The notes under the pieces were generated by a model. It searched no databases and was not told the DNA's origin. It saw only the letters and a list, made by a program, of their open reading frames with translations. From assembly GCF_001990265.1 (NCBI RefSeq), contig NZ_LYVN01000032.1:1-33599 (forward strand): a stretch of DNA of 33,599 bases. Direction: 5' to 3'. Origin of the DNA: Sphingopyxis sp. KK2. GTDB taxonomy: Bacteria > Pseudomonadota > Alphaproteobacteria > Sphingomonadales > Sphingomonadaceae. A program made the position numbers and the translations under genes. Positions 17,101 to 24,447 of the stretch are shown in pieces; positions within the stretch are counted from its first letter, which is position 1, and each line of letters opens with the position of its first letter.

Positions 17101-17166
17101 AATAATGTCACCTTCGTGCAGCCGGGCTTCGCCCGCTATGCGGCGGGGGTCCGGTTCTCCTTCTAA
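14152..17166 (+). CDS. TonB-dependent receptor (TIGR01782-type, probable glycan importer)
   Basis: The 1004-residue protein is an outer-membrane active importer powered by TonB-ExbBD. A signal peptide ends at about residue 26 (VAMAQ). A TonB box-like DEIVVTGIRASL follows at about 43-54, then the plug domain with GKFPDTNLAESLQRITGVSI and VTVRGFGPEFNLVTLNGRQM, and a long beta-barrel ending in the outer-membrane signature with terminal phenylalanine (AGVRFSF). Size and plug sequence match the Xanthomonas/Caulobacter class of receptors often linked to carbohydrate use. GGGAGGG at 14138 is the ribosome site. Its promoter is controlled by LacI-type operators, and the neighbours point to a beta-glucoside or oligosaccharide. 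It is monocistronic, judging from the terminator right after it. Confidence 0.95.
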   Translation: MQAPHKLWLAKILAGTSAVALMSVAQVAMAQEAPAEDSAVDGDEIVVTGIRASLSAAADIKRDAQGVVDAISAEDIGKFPDTNLAESLQRITGVSIDRSNGEGSLVTVRGFGPEFNLVTLNGRQMPTAVIGDGGSAPSSRSFDFANLASEGVAAVEVYKSGRATIESGGIGSTINIRTPRPLDKPGMHGSISAKAVYDSSRNEGNPVTPEVSGIFSTTFADDTIGVLLIGSYQKRKSSTNSANVGWRDGYLGSENNWGSLAQPGTPGAARITNRPDPTDVYQVPQNASYDLNDINRERINGQAVLQFRPSDDLTATIDYTYSRNTVETRNSNVGIWFNHENTTSSWTDGPVAGPIFYSEAFPAPPAPPSTTALNGGKDLSYSGSLTENRAENKSLGGNLHWDAPGGVTVDLDFHHSTATVKPVNRFGSSTSVGNAIFGIANQTINFENDLPVLSYNMHPGIDPLNAALIQSTGNAFRAAYFRDRIDQVQLRGTYDHEGGFLDSIDFGVSYVDNKVRSAFGTIQNDTWGGAGPASDIPDDIFTLETLPDKFPGLAQPGMIQSFYKFDYERMADLIEDLYDVCSDPQTGSAAVPGTCIAAYNTDRRISERTLAPYLQVATKFDLFDNPAHFVAGVRYEVTDVSSAALVPVPTGTRWVGDNEFNIVYSGDSDFTRFKGSYNNWLPAFDFDFSPIDNVKLRASYSHTITRSDYASLQGGRTLDTLFRVGGGGGAQGNPGLVPYKSKNIDLSAEWYYAPGSYVSAGYFHKDVSNFISSTRVDSEAFGLTTPVGGPRWNAALAALGQNATVSQIRQYIFANFPNSVTITGGGPGTYVGTIDSIPGDPLLNFEISTPINSDQTASLNGWEFALQHSFWDTGFGVILNYTIVNGSATYDNTQPSTVPQFALTGLSDSANAVAYYDKNGLQARVAWNWRDEFLQGSGPNPTYIEEYWQIDASASYEFMPGLTGFVEAINLTGEGRRGHLRHKNNVTFVQPGFARYAAGVRFSF

Positions 17167-17199
17167 GGCGGGCCTCCACCCCGCGGATTTCCTGGCGAG

Positions 17200-17232
17200 A
17201 GAGCCGCTCCTCCAAAGAGGTGCGGCTCTTTT
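17200..17232 (+). terminator. Rho-independent terminator of the TonB receptor gene
   Basis: Arms AGAGCCGC (17200-17207) and GCGGCTCT (17222-17229) carry a second inner pairing (CCTC with GAGG) and are followed by TTTT (17229-17232). It lies 34 bases past the stop codon. Confidence 0.85.
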
Positions 17233-17259
17233 GCGTGACGCGGGGCGGGAGAAGGCATA

Positions 17260-17269
17260 GGAACGTTCC
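17260..17269. promoter_or_regulatory. Possible weak LacI-type operator before halogenase 1
   Basis: GGAACGTTCC is a perfect 10-base palindrome sharing the GAACGTTC core of the operator at 14071-14088. Outside this core it does not match the TGA/TCA half-site ends. It ends two bases before the ATG of the halogenase gene, so binding would affect early elongation or a start site close by. Confidence 0.4.
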
Positions 17270-17271
17270 CA

Positions 17272-18792
17272 ATGACAAGCGCAGTGGAGAGGGTGGTCAT
17301 TGTTGGCGGCGGCACCGCCGGCTGGCTCGCGGCTGCGCGCCTCGCCGCGGCGCGGCCTGCGCTCGCGGTGACATTGGTCGAGGCGCCCGACATCCCGACG
17401 ATCGGCGTGGGCGAGGGGACGTGGCCGACGATGCGCGCGACGCTCGCCGCGATCGGTATCACCGAGGGCGAATTTCTCGCCGCCTGCGATGGATCGTTCA
17501 AGCAGGGCTCGCGCTTCGACGGATGGGTCAGCGGCGCGGCGGACGACCGCTATCTCCATCCCTTCACCTCGCCGCCCGCGCTGCCGATGCGCGACCTGCT
17601 CGCGGCGTGGCAGGCGGTGGAGCCCGATCGCTCCTTCGGCGCCGCGATGACCGCGCAAGGTTCGGTCTGCGATCTCGACCTCGCGCCGCGCCAGCGGACG
17701 ATGCCCGATTATCAGGGCGCCGCGAACTACGCCTATCACCTCGACGCCGGAAAATTCGCGGCGCTGCTCCGCGATCATGCGACGCGGCGGCTCGGCGTGC
17801 GGCACATCGCCGACCATGTCACCGGGGTGCGGCGCGGCGACGGCGACAGCATCGCTGCGGTGATCGCGCGCGAGCATGGCGAGATCGCGGGCGACCTGTT
17901 CATCGATTGCACCGGCCATGCCGCGCTGCTGATCGGCGGCGAACTCGGCGTCCCCTGGATCGATCGCAGCGACACCCTGTTCAACGACCGCGCGCTCGCC
18001 GCGCAGGTCCCCGTCGCCGAGGGCAGCCCGATCGCGTCGCAGACGGTCTCGACCGCGCATGCGGCTGGCTGGATCTGGGACATCGGCCTGCCGGGGCGCC
18101 GCGGCATCGGCTGCGTCTATGCCAGCCGTTTCGTCGATGACGATGCAGCCGAGGCGACGCTGCGCGCCTATGTCGCACGCGTCCTGCCCGATGCGCCTGA
18201 GGTGCCTGTCCGCCGATTGAGCTTCCCGACCGGCCACCGCGCCCGCTTCTGGCAGGGCAATTGCCTCGCCATCGGCCTGTCGGCGGGCTTCATCGAACCG
18301 CTCGAGGCTTCGGCGATCGTGCTCATCGAATTGTCGCTCGACGCGCTGGTCGACAATTTCCCCGCCAGCGCCGACGCGATGCCGATCCACGCCGATCGCT
18401 TCAACACGCTGTTCCGCTATCGCTGGGACCGCATCGTCGAATTTCTGAAGCTCCATTATGTGCTGAGCCGGCGCACCGAACCCTATTGGCTGGCGCAGCG
18501 CGATCCGGCGTCGGTGCCGCCGCGCCTCGCCGCGATGCTCGCGCTGTGGCGCGACCAGCCGCCGTCGGCATGGGATTTCCCGCAGGTCGACGAGATTTTC
18601 TCGGCCGCGAGCCACCAATATATCCTCTATGGCATGGGCTATCCGCTTCCGGCCGGCCCCGCTGCCAGCGACCGCGCCCGCGCGGCGCTCGCCGAACAGC
18701 GCCAGCGCGCCCGCTCGCTCGCCTCGGCGCTGCCGACCAACCGCGACTATCTCGACGCACTCACCGGGGCCGCCGCGACGGCGGCCGAATGA
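17272..18792 (+). CDS. Flavin-dependent halogenase 1 (tryptophan halogenase family, PF04820)
   Basis: The family uses FADH2, oxygen and halide to make hypohalous acid that a lysine delivers to an aromatic substrate. The 506-residue protein has the FAD-binding [14 protein letters not shown] at residues 8-21, [10 protein letters not shown] at 45-54, a lysine in SFKQGSRF (Lys77) where PrnA has Lys79, and Glu345 in EPLEASAI where PrnA has Glu346. The WxWxIP signature reads WIWDIGLP at 267-274, so the proline of the motif is replaced by glycine. It is first in a four-gene operon with SapC, an FIH-like protein and a second halogenase. The start at 17272 has no well-spaced ribosome site (GGGAGAAGG lies 16 bases upstream), so the true start could differ slightly. 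The natural substrate is unknown. Confidence 0.93.
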   Translation: MTSAVERVVIVGGGTAGWLAAARLAAARPALAVTLVEAPDIPTIGVGEGTWPTMRATLAAIGITEGEFLAACDGSFKQGSRFDGWVSGAADDRYLHPFTSPPALPMRDLLAAWQAVEPDRSFGAAMTAQGSVCDLDLAPRQRTMPDYQGAANYAYHLDAGKFAALLRDHATRRLGVRHIADHVTGVRRGDGDSIAAVIAREHGEIAGDLFIDCTGHAALLIGGELGVPWIDRSDTLFNDRALAAQVPVAEGSPIASQTVSTAHAAGWIWDIGLPGRRGIGCVYASRFVDDDAAEATLRAYVARVLPDAPEVPVRRLSFPTGHRARFWQGNCLAIGLSAGFIEPLEASAIVLIELSLDALVDNFPASADAMPIHADRFNTLFRYRWDRIVEFLKLHYVLSRRTEPYWLAQRDPASVPPRLAAMLALWRDQPPSAWDFPQVDEIFSAASHQYILYGMGYPLPAGPAASDRARAALAEQRQRARSLASALPTNRDYLDALTGAAATAAE

Positions 18793-18802
18793 AGGACCCC
18801 GA

Positions 18803-19522
18803 ATGACCCGCCACGCCGCGCTCGATACCAACAGCCACCGCGACCTGCGCGTCCGCACCGACGCGGGCGCCGACCTCGGCGACGCGGTGATGGCGACGCT
18901 GACCGTGCCGAGCGAGTTTCGCCAGGTCCAGGCGCATTATCCGATCCTCTTCCGCCGCGAGACCGGGCAGGACAGCTTCATCGCGATGGCGCTGTTCGGC
19001 TTCGAACCCGGGGAAAATCTCTATCTCGACGGCGGCCGCTGGGACGCGCGCTATCGTCCGCTATCGGCAGCGATCCAGCCCTTCCTCGTCGGCCGTCCGG
19101 CGCATGGCGAGGGACCGGCGCAGGTGCATATCGACCTCGATCATGCGCGTATCGCGGCGGGCGGCGAAGGCGTGCGCCTGTTCGACGCCGATGGCCAGGC
19201 GACGCCCTATCTGGAGGATATCGCCGCCAAGCTCGGCGCGCTCGACGAGGGCTATCGTGCGAGCGCCGACTTTTTCGCCGCGCTGCGCGACCATGACCTG
19301 CTCGAACCCTTCACGCTCGAAGTCACGCTCGACGATGGCTCGGTCAATTCGCTCGTCGGCTTCCACATCATCGACGAGGCGAAATTGCAGGCGCTCGATT
19401 CCGAGACCGCCGGCAAGCTTCACGCCGCCGGCCATCTGATGCCGATCTTCATGGCGCTCGCCTCGCTGTCGCAGCTCGCGCCGCTGATCGAGCGCAAGAA
19501 TCGCAGGCTCGGCCATGGCTGA
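18803..19522 (+). CDS. SapC family protein
   Basis: This 239-residue protein matches the SapC family (PF07277), named after a Campylobacter surface-layer gene and widespread beside TonB receptors and tryptophan halogenases. Recognisable parts are FRQVQAHYPILFRR (about residues 34-47), the acidic GFEPGENLYLDGG, RPLSAAIQPFLVG, and the C-terminal GFHIIDEAKLQAL with a final helix. No signal peptide or membrane segment is visible, so it is probably cytoplasmic. The ATG at 18803 lies ten bases after the halogenase stop, and its end overlaps the next gene by eight bases. Biochemical function is not established. Confidence 0.9.
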   Translation: MTRHAALDTNSHRDLRVRTDAGADLGDAVMATLTVPSEFRQVQAHYPILFRRETGQDSFIAMALFGFEPGENLYLDGGRWDARYRPLSAAIQPFLVGRPAHGEGPAQVHIDLDHARIAAGGEGVRLFDADGQATPYLEDIAAKLGALDEGYRASADFFAALRDHDLLEPFTLEVTLDDGSVNSLVGFHIIDEAKLQALDSETAGKLHAAGHLMPIFMALASLSQLAPLIERKNRRLGHG

Positions 19523-20546
19523 ACGCGACGGCGCGATCTACGACCGCCTTGCGCTCGTGCCCGAGCGCGACCAGGAAAAGGGGGCAGGGCTCGACGCGTT
19601 GCTGGAAGGCGCGCGCGAGCCCTTTGTCCTGCGTGGCCTCGTCGCCGACTGGCCGCTGGTGCAGGCGGCGAAACGCTCGGCGCGCGCGGCGCGCCAGCAT
19701 CTGCTCGACCATGCCCGCGACCGGCCCTTTGCGGTGTCGATCGGCGCGCCGGGGCACGACGGGCGGCTCTTCTACGACGCCGACATGGCGATGAACTTCC
19801 GCTCGGGGACCGGCAAGCTGCCCGACATCTTCGCCGGCATCGACACCGCCGAGGAGCGCGGCGAAGATCGCACCGTCTATCTCGCCTCGATCGACATCCC
19901 GGCGCATTTCGACGGGCTCGACACCGCCAACCCGATCGACCTCGGCGACCGCAACCCGCTCAAGAGCATCTGGATCGGCACCAGGACGCGCATCGCCGCG
20001 CACAATGATTTCCCCGACAATCTCGCCTGCTGCGCCGCGGGCCGCCGCCGCTTCACGCTCTTTCCGCCCGATCAGTTCGCCAACCTCTATCTCGGCCCGA
20101 TCGACAACACCCCGGCGGGGCGCGCGGTCAGCATGGTCGATTTCGACGCGCCCGACCTTGCCGCTTTTCCGCGTTTCGTCGAGGCGATGGCGCACGCGAT
20201 GACGGTCGAGCTCGACCCCGGCGACGCGCTCTTCATCCCGTCGATGTGGTGGCACCATGTCGAGGGGCTCGAACCCTTCAACATCCTTGTCAATTACTGG
20301 TGGCGCAGCACCCCGGCTTTCCTCGGCCAGCCGCAGGAAGCGCTCAATCACGCGATCCTCGCGATCCGCGACCTGCCCGACGCCGACAAGACGATCTGGC
20401 GCGCCTTGTTCGACCATTATGTGTTCGAAAACGACGGCAGCGTCGCCGACCATATTCCCGAAGCCGCGCGCAGCATCCTCGCGCCGCTCACCCCCGAAAG
20501 CGCCGGGCGCCTCCGCGCCTTCCTCCTCAGGAGCCTCAGCCGATGA
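19515..20546 (+). CDS. Cupin-like / JmjC domain protein resembling FIH hydroxylase
   Basis: This 343-residue protein has a Cupin_8/JmjC-type double-stranded beta-helix. The iron triad is visible as His163 and Asp165 in AAHNDFPDN and His247 or His248 in IPSMWWHHVEGL. Between them stand LFPPDQFANLY and a VDFDAPD...FPRF segment. This succession closely resembles the asparaginyl hydroxylase FIH of animals, so a 2-oxoglutarate and Fe(II)-dependent hydroxylase is expected. Family members of this type hydroxylate protein or small-molecule targets; the target here is unknown. It overlaps SapC by eight bases and halogenase 2 by four (ATGA), so all three proteins are likely made together. Confidence 0.9.
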   Translation: MAERDGAIYDRLALVPERDQEKGAGLDALLEGAREPFVLRGLVADWPLVQAAKRSARAARQHLLDHARDRPFAVSIGAPGHDGRLFYDADMAMNFRSGTGKLPDIFAGIDTAEERGEDRTVYLASIDIPAHFDGLDTANPIDLGDRNPLKSIWIGTRTRIAAHNDFPDNLACCAAGRRRFTLFPPDQFANLYLGPIDNTPAGRAVSMVDFDAPDLAAFPRFVEAMAHAMTVELDPGDALFIPSMWWHHVEGLEPFNILVNYWWRSTPAFLGQPQEALNHAILAIRDLPDADKTIWRALFDHYVFENDGSVADHIPEAARSILAPLTPESAGRLRAFLLRSLSR

Positions 20547-22039
20547 CCGACAAGAAACAGCGCATCGTCATCGCGGGCGGCGGCACCGCCGGCTGGATGG
20601 CCGCCGCCGCGATCGCGCGCACCATGGGCGCAGCGGTCGACCTGACGCTCGTCGAGTCCGAAGCGATCGGCACGATCGGCGTCGGCGAAAGCACGATCCC
20701 GCCGCTCGTCAACTACAACCGGTTGCTCGGGATCAACGAGGCCGATTTCATGCGCGCGACGCAGGCGACCTTCAAGCTCGGCATCCTCTTCGACAATTGG
20801 AAGGAGCCGGGCCACCGCTATTTTCACAGCTTCGGGCTGACCGGCAAGGATCACTGGTCGGCGGGATTCCAGCATTTCTGGCTCCACGGCCGGACGCGCG
20901 GGCACGACCAGAGCTATGACGATTATTGCATGGAACTCGTCGCCGCGATGGAGGGCAAGTTCGCGCATCTGCCCAACGAAGGCATCAATTACGCCTATCA
21001 GCTCGATTCCGGCCTCTACGCCCGCTTCCTGCGCCAGATGGCGGAGGCCGACGGCACGAAGCGGATCGAGGGCAAGATCGCGCGCGTCGAACTCGACGGA
21101 GAGAGCGGCGACATCGCCGCGCTCGTCCTCGACGGCGACCGGCGGGTCGAAGGCGATCTCTTCCTCGACTGCACCGGCTTTCGTGCGCTGCTTATGGAGG
21201 GCGCGCTCCATGCCGGCTTCGACGACTGGACCCACTGGCTACCGTGCGACAGCGCGATCGCGCTCCAGACCCCGAACGTCCGCCCGCCGGTGCCCTATAC
21301 GCGTGCGATGGCGCATGACGCCGGCTGGCAATGGCGCATCCCGCTCCAGCACCGCACTGGCAACGGCCTCGTCTATTGCAGCCGCTACCTCGATCGCGAC
21401 GCCGCGCTCGAGCGATTGCTCGGCAATATCGAGGGCGAGGCGCTGACCGAGCCCAATTTCCTGCGCTTCACCACCGGGGTCCGCCGCCGCCAATGGTATC
21501 GCAACTGCGTCGCGGTCGGGCTGTCGAGCGGCTTTATGGAACCGCTCGAATCGACGAGCATCCACCTGATCCAGCGCGCGGTGCTGCGCTTCATCCGCAT
21601 GCTGCCTCTCGGCAAGGTCAGCGAACGCGACATCGCCGAATATAACGACCAGCAGATGCAGGATAATCTGCAGATCCGCGACTTCCTGATCCTCCATTAT
21701 AAGGCGACCGAGCGGCGCGACAGCGCCTTCTGGCGCCAGTGCGCCGACATGCCGATCCCCGACAGCCTCGAACAGAAGATCGAGCTGTTCCGCGAAACCG
21801 GTCGCGTCTTCCGCCGCAACGAGGAATTGTTCGCCGAGAACAGCTGGGTCCAGGTGATGATGGGGCAGGGGATCGAACCGCAGAGCCATCACCCGATCGC
21901 GACCAAGCTTGGCGATGAGGAACTCGCGCGCTTCCTCGGCGGCATTCGCGACAATGTCCGCGACACCGTGGCGAAACTGCCCGACCATCATGCCTATGTC
22001 GCGCGCTATTGCGGCGCGTCGGTGCCGCAGGCGGCGTGA
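20543..22039 (+). CDS. Flavin-dependent halogenase 2 (tryptophan halogenase family, PF04820)
   Basis: This 498-residue protein is the second halogenase of the operon. It has RIVIAGGGTAGWMAA at residues 7-21 for FAD, GVGESTIPPL near residue 47, Lys78 in TFKLGILF as the likely halogenating lysine, the intact WxWxIP motif (Trp262-Pro267, WQWRIP) and Glu336 in EPLESTSI. It is therefore closer to the classical motif set than its neighbour at 17272. Related enzymes from Brevundimonas (BrvH), Sphingomonas and Xanthomonas halogenate free indoles in vitro, with bromide preferred. Its physiological substrate is unknown. The ATG at 20543 overlaps the preceding stop. Confidence 0.94.
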   Translation: MTDKKQRIVIAGGGTAGWMAAAAIARTMGAAVDLTLVESEAIGTIGVGESTIPPLVNYNRLLGINEADFMRATQATFKLGILFDNWKEPGHRYFHSFGLTGKDHWSAGFQHFWLHGRTRGHDQSYDDYCMELVAAMEGKFAHLPNEGINYAYQLDSGLYARFLRQMAEADGTKRIEGKIARVELDGESGDIAALVLDGDRRVEGDLFLDCTGFRALLMEGALHAGFDDWTHWLPCDSAIALQTPNVRPPVPYTRAMAHDAGWQWRIPLQHRTGNGLVYCSRYLDRDAALERLLGNIEGEALTEPNFLRFTTGVRRRQWYRNCVAVGLSSGFMEPLESTSIHLIQRAVLRFIRMLPLGKVSERDIAEYNDQQMQDNLQIRDFLILHYKATERRDSAFWRQCADMPIPDSLEQKIELFRETGRVFRRNEELFAENSWVQVMMGQGIEPQSHHPIATKLGDEELARFLGGIRDNVRDTVAKLPDHHAYVARYCGASVPQAA

Positions 22040-22100
22040 TGGCTTGCATCGGGTCCCATGAAGCCGCTAGCAGGGCGCGTTACTGGAATATGGGGGAATA

Positions 22101-23159
22101 ATGGGGCGTCGGCGGCAGTCGGTGACGATCAAGCATGTGGCTGCCGACGCGGGGGTGTCGCTGCAGACGGTGAGCCGCGTCATCAACGACGAACCCAATG
22201 TGCGCCCCGAGATGAAGGAACGCGTCCAGGCGTCGATCGACAAGCTGGGCTATGTCCCCTCGATCGCGGCGCAGCGGATGAGCGGATCGCGTTCCTATCT
22301 GATCCTCGCGATCAACGACCGCGACCGCACCATTGCCGACTGGAACGCGCGCGAAGGCACCGACTGGGTCGACCAGATGCTCTTCGGCGGCATGCTCAAA
22401 TGCGCCGAGCTCGGTTACCGGATGATCTTCGAACTGGTCGATACCCACCACGACCATGTCGAGCGCGAACTGCGCGCGATCATCGCCGCGCTCCAGCCCG
22501 ACGGGGTGATCCTGACCCCGCCGCACTCGGACAATCCGCTGATCGTCGCGCTGCTCCACCAGCAGAAAATTCCCTTCGCGCGCATCGGCTCGCACGGCGG
22601 CGACGCCGGCATCGCGCTGACGATGGACGACGAAGGCTCGGCGGCGCTCGCGACGCGGCACCTCGTTGACCTTGGCCACAAGCGCATCGGCTTCATCTCG
22701 GGCTCGGTCGAATATGACCTCAGCCACTGGCGCATCGACGGCTGGCGCGCCGAGATGGCGGCGGCGGGGCTGCCGACCGACGACCTGCTCGCCGAGGGCG
22801 ATTTCAGCGCCGCTTCGGGTGCGATCGCCGCGCACCAGCTGCTCGCGCTCGCCGACCGCCCGACCGCGATCATCGCCAGCAACGACCAGATGTCGCTCGC
22901 GACGCTCGCCGTCGCGCGCGAACGCGGGCTCGATGTGCCGCGCGACCTGTCGCTGGTCAGCTTCGACAACACCCCGATCGTCCGCTTCACCCCGCCGGGG
23001 CTGACCGCGGTCGACCAGCCGATCGCCGCGACGGTGTCGCGCGCGGTCGAACTCATCATCGCCGCGCAGCGCGGCGAACCCCGGCCGCATGCCCCCACCG
23101 TCGTGAACGGCAGCCTGATCGAGCGCGGCTCGACCGCGCCGCCGCCGCGCCATGGCTGA
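22101..23159 (+). CDS. LacI family transcriptional regulator
   Basis: The 352-residue protein has the LacI helix-turn-helix at about residues 8-30 (VTIKHVAADAGVSLQTVSRVIN), the hinge segment near residues 50-62 (YVPSIAAQRMSG), and a periplasmic-binding-protein-like sugar-sensing domain with DGVILTPP, HLVDLGHKRIGFISG and DLSLVSFDNTPI. It is expected to repress the receptor and the GH3 gene, and perhaps the halogenase operon, by binding the AACGTT-core operators at 14071, 14091 and 24402, with relief by a sugar from the imported glycan. It starts 61 bases after halogenase 2 and overlaps the following MFS gene by eight bases. Confidence 0.95.
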   Translation: MGRRRQSVTIKHVAADAGVSLQTVSRVINDEPNVRPEMKERVQASIDKLGYVPSIAAQRMSGSRSYLILAINDRDRTIADWNAREGTDWVDQMLFGGMLKCAELGYRMIFELVDTHHDHVERELRAIIAALQPDGVILTPPHSDNPLIVALLHQQKIPFARIGSHGGDAGIALTMDDEGSAALATRHLVDLGHKRIGFISGSVEYDLSHWRIDGWRAEMAAAGLPTDDLLAEGDFSAASGAIAAHQLLALADRPTAIIASNDQMSLATLAVARERGLDVPRDLSLVSFDNTPIVRFTPPGLTAVDQPIAATVSRAVELIIAAQRGEPRPHAPTVVNGSLIERGSTAPPPRHG

Positions 23160-24345
23160 CGCGGCTGCGCCGCAGCGCCAGTCGTTCGGCTTCCTCCTGC
23201 TTTACGCGCTCGCCTGGGCGGGCGGCGCGATCGCCTATGTGCCCTTCCTGACCATATTGCTGCCCGTGCGGATGACCGCGCTCGCGGGGGCGAACGACAT
23301 TCAGGCGCTGGGTTATGTGACCTTCTTCGGCGCGATCGCGGCGAGCAGCGGCGGGGTGCTCTTCGGCTGGCTCAGCGACCGCACGCGGAGCCGGCGCGGG
23401 TGGGTGGTCGCGGGGCTGCTGCTCACCATCGCGTTGCTGCTCGCCGTGCCGCTGGCGAGCGACGTGCCGTCGCTGATCGCGATCATCATCGCCTGGCAAC
23501 TCGCGCTCAACATGATGCTCGCGCCGCTCGCCGCCTGGGCGGGCGACTGCGTGCCCGACGGGCAAAAGGGGCTGCTCGGCGGGCTGCTCGCCTTCTCGCC
23601 CGCGCTCGGCGCGCTGTCCTGCGCCTTCGTCACGATTCCGGGGCTCGCCGATGCCGACGGTCGCCTTGTGCTCGTCGCATTGCTCGTCGCCGGCGCGGTG
23701 CTGCCCGTGCTGCTGCTCGGCCGGCCGCGCGCCTTTCCCGAACTGAGCGCGCCGGTCGCGGTCGGGGCCGGGACCGACGAACAACGCCCCGCCTCGACCA
23801 TCGCGCGCATGTGGAGCGCGCGCCTGCTCGTCCAGATCGCCGAGGCGGCGCTCTTCGCCTATCTCTTCTTCTGGTTCCGCTCGATCGAACCGGCGATCAC
23901 CGACAGCGAGACCGCGCGGCTGTTCAGCCTCGTCCTCACCATCGCGGTGCCGCTGGCGCTGCTCGCGGGGCGCTGGGCCGACCGCAGCGGGCGCCCGATC
24001 CTGCCGCTGGTGATCTGCGCGGGCGTCCTCACCCTCGGCCTCGCCGCGATGGCGCTGTCCGAAACGCTGCTCGCAGCGAAGCTCAGCTATGTCGTCTTCG
24101 GCGTCGCAGCGACGATCTTCCTGTCGCTCCACAGCGGCCAGACCTTGCGCGTGCTGCGCCGTCCCGAGCGGCGCGGCCGCGACCTCGGGCTGTTCAACCT
24201 CACCAATACGGTGCCGTCGCTGATCATGCCCTGGCTCACCATCTCGCTGGTCCCGGGCTTCGGTTTCGACGCGCTGTTCCTGCTGCTCGCCGCGCTGGCG
24301 AGCATCGCCGTACTGCTCCTCGCCACGATGCCGCGGCTGCGCTGA
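23152..24345 (+). CDS. MFS transporter
   Basis: This 397-residue membrane protein has about 11-12 hydrophobic helices and the MFS signature between helices 2 and 3 (GWLSDRTRSRRGWV, about residues 70-83). A second related loop (GRWADRSGRPILP) sits halfway along. The pattern fits a sugar or GPH-like porter of the major facilitator superfamily. It starts inside the end of the LacI gene and lies in the glycan locus, so inner-membrane uptake of a glucoside or glucose product is likely, but the substrate cannot be read from the sequence. Confidence 0.88.
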   Translation: MADAAAPQRQSFGFLLLYALAWAGGAIAYVPFLTILLPVRMTALAGANDIQALGYVTFFGAIAASSGGVLFGWLSDRTRSRRGWVVAGLLLTIALLLAVPLASDVPSLIAIIIAWQLALNMMLAPLAAWAGDCVPDGQKGLLGGLLAFSPALGALSCAFVTIPGLADADGRLVLVALLVAGAVLPVLLLGRPRAFPELSAPVAVGAGTDEQRPASTIARMWSARLLVQIAEAALFAYLFFWFRSIEPAITDSETARLFSLVLTIAVPLALLAGRWADRSGRPILPLVICAGVLTLGLAAMALSETLLAAKLSYVVFGVAATIFLSLHSGQTLRVLRRPERRGRDLGLFNLTNTVPSLIMPWLTISLVPGFGFDALFLLLAALASIAVLLLATMPRLR

Positions 24346-24401
24346 TAGCGCAATCAAACGGACGCTTGATTTCATTCACATGCTATGCGACAGGAGATTT
24401 T

Positions 24402-24415
24402 GATAACGTTCACAT
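24402..24415. promoter_or_regulatory. LacI-type operator upstream of the GH3 gene
   Basis: GATAACGTTCACAT is identical over 14 bases to the second operator of the TonB receptor promoter (14091-14104). It lies about 33 bases before the GH3 start, linking this gene to the same regulon. No convincing -35/-10 pair could be assigned here. Confidence 0.75.
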
Positions 24416-24447
24416 AATGGTTCGTACAAAGAGGGATGGGAGAGACG

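Noticed and set aside
16837-18858. Long minus-strand open frame opposite halogenase 1
   Set aside because: It runs through a Rho-independent terminator and across gene borders and shows no family motifs.
24436-24447. Upstream ATG of the GH3 gene
   Set aside because: The GGGAGAG ribosome site lies between this ATG and the one at 24448, so the downstream start is more likely; the difference is four residues.
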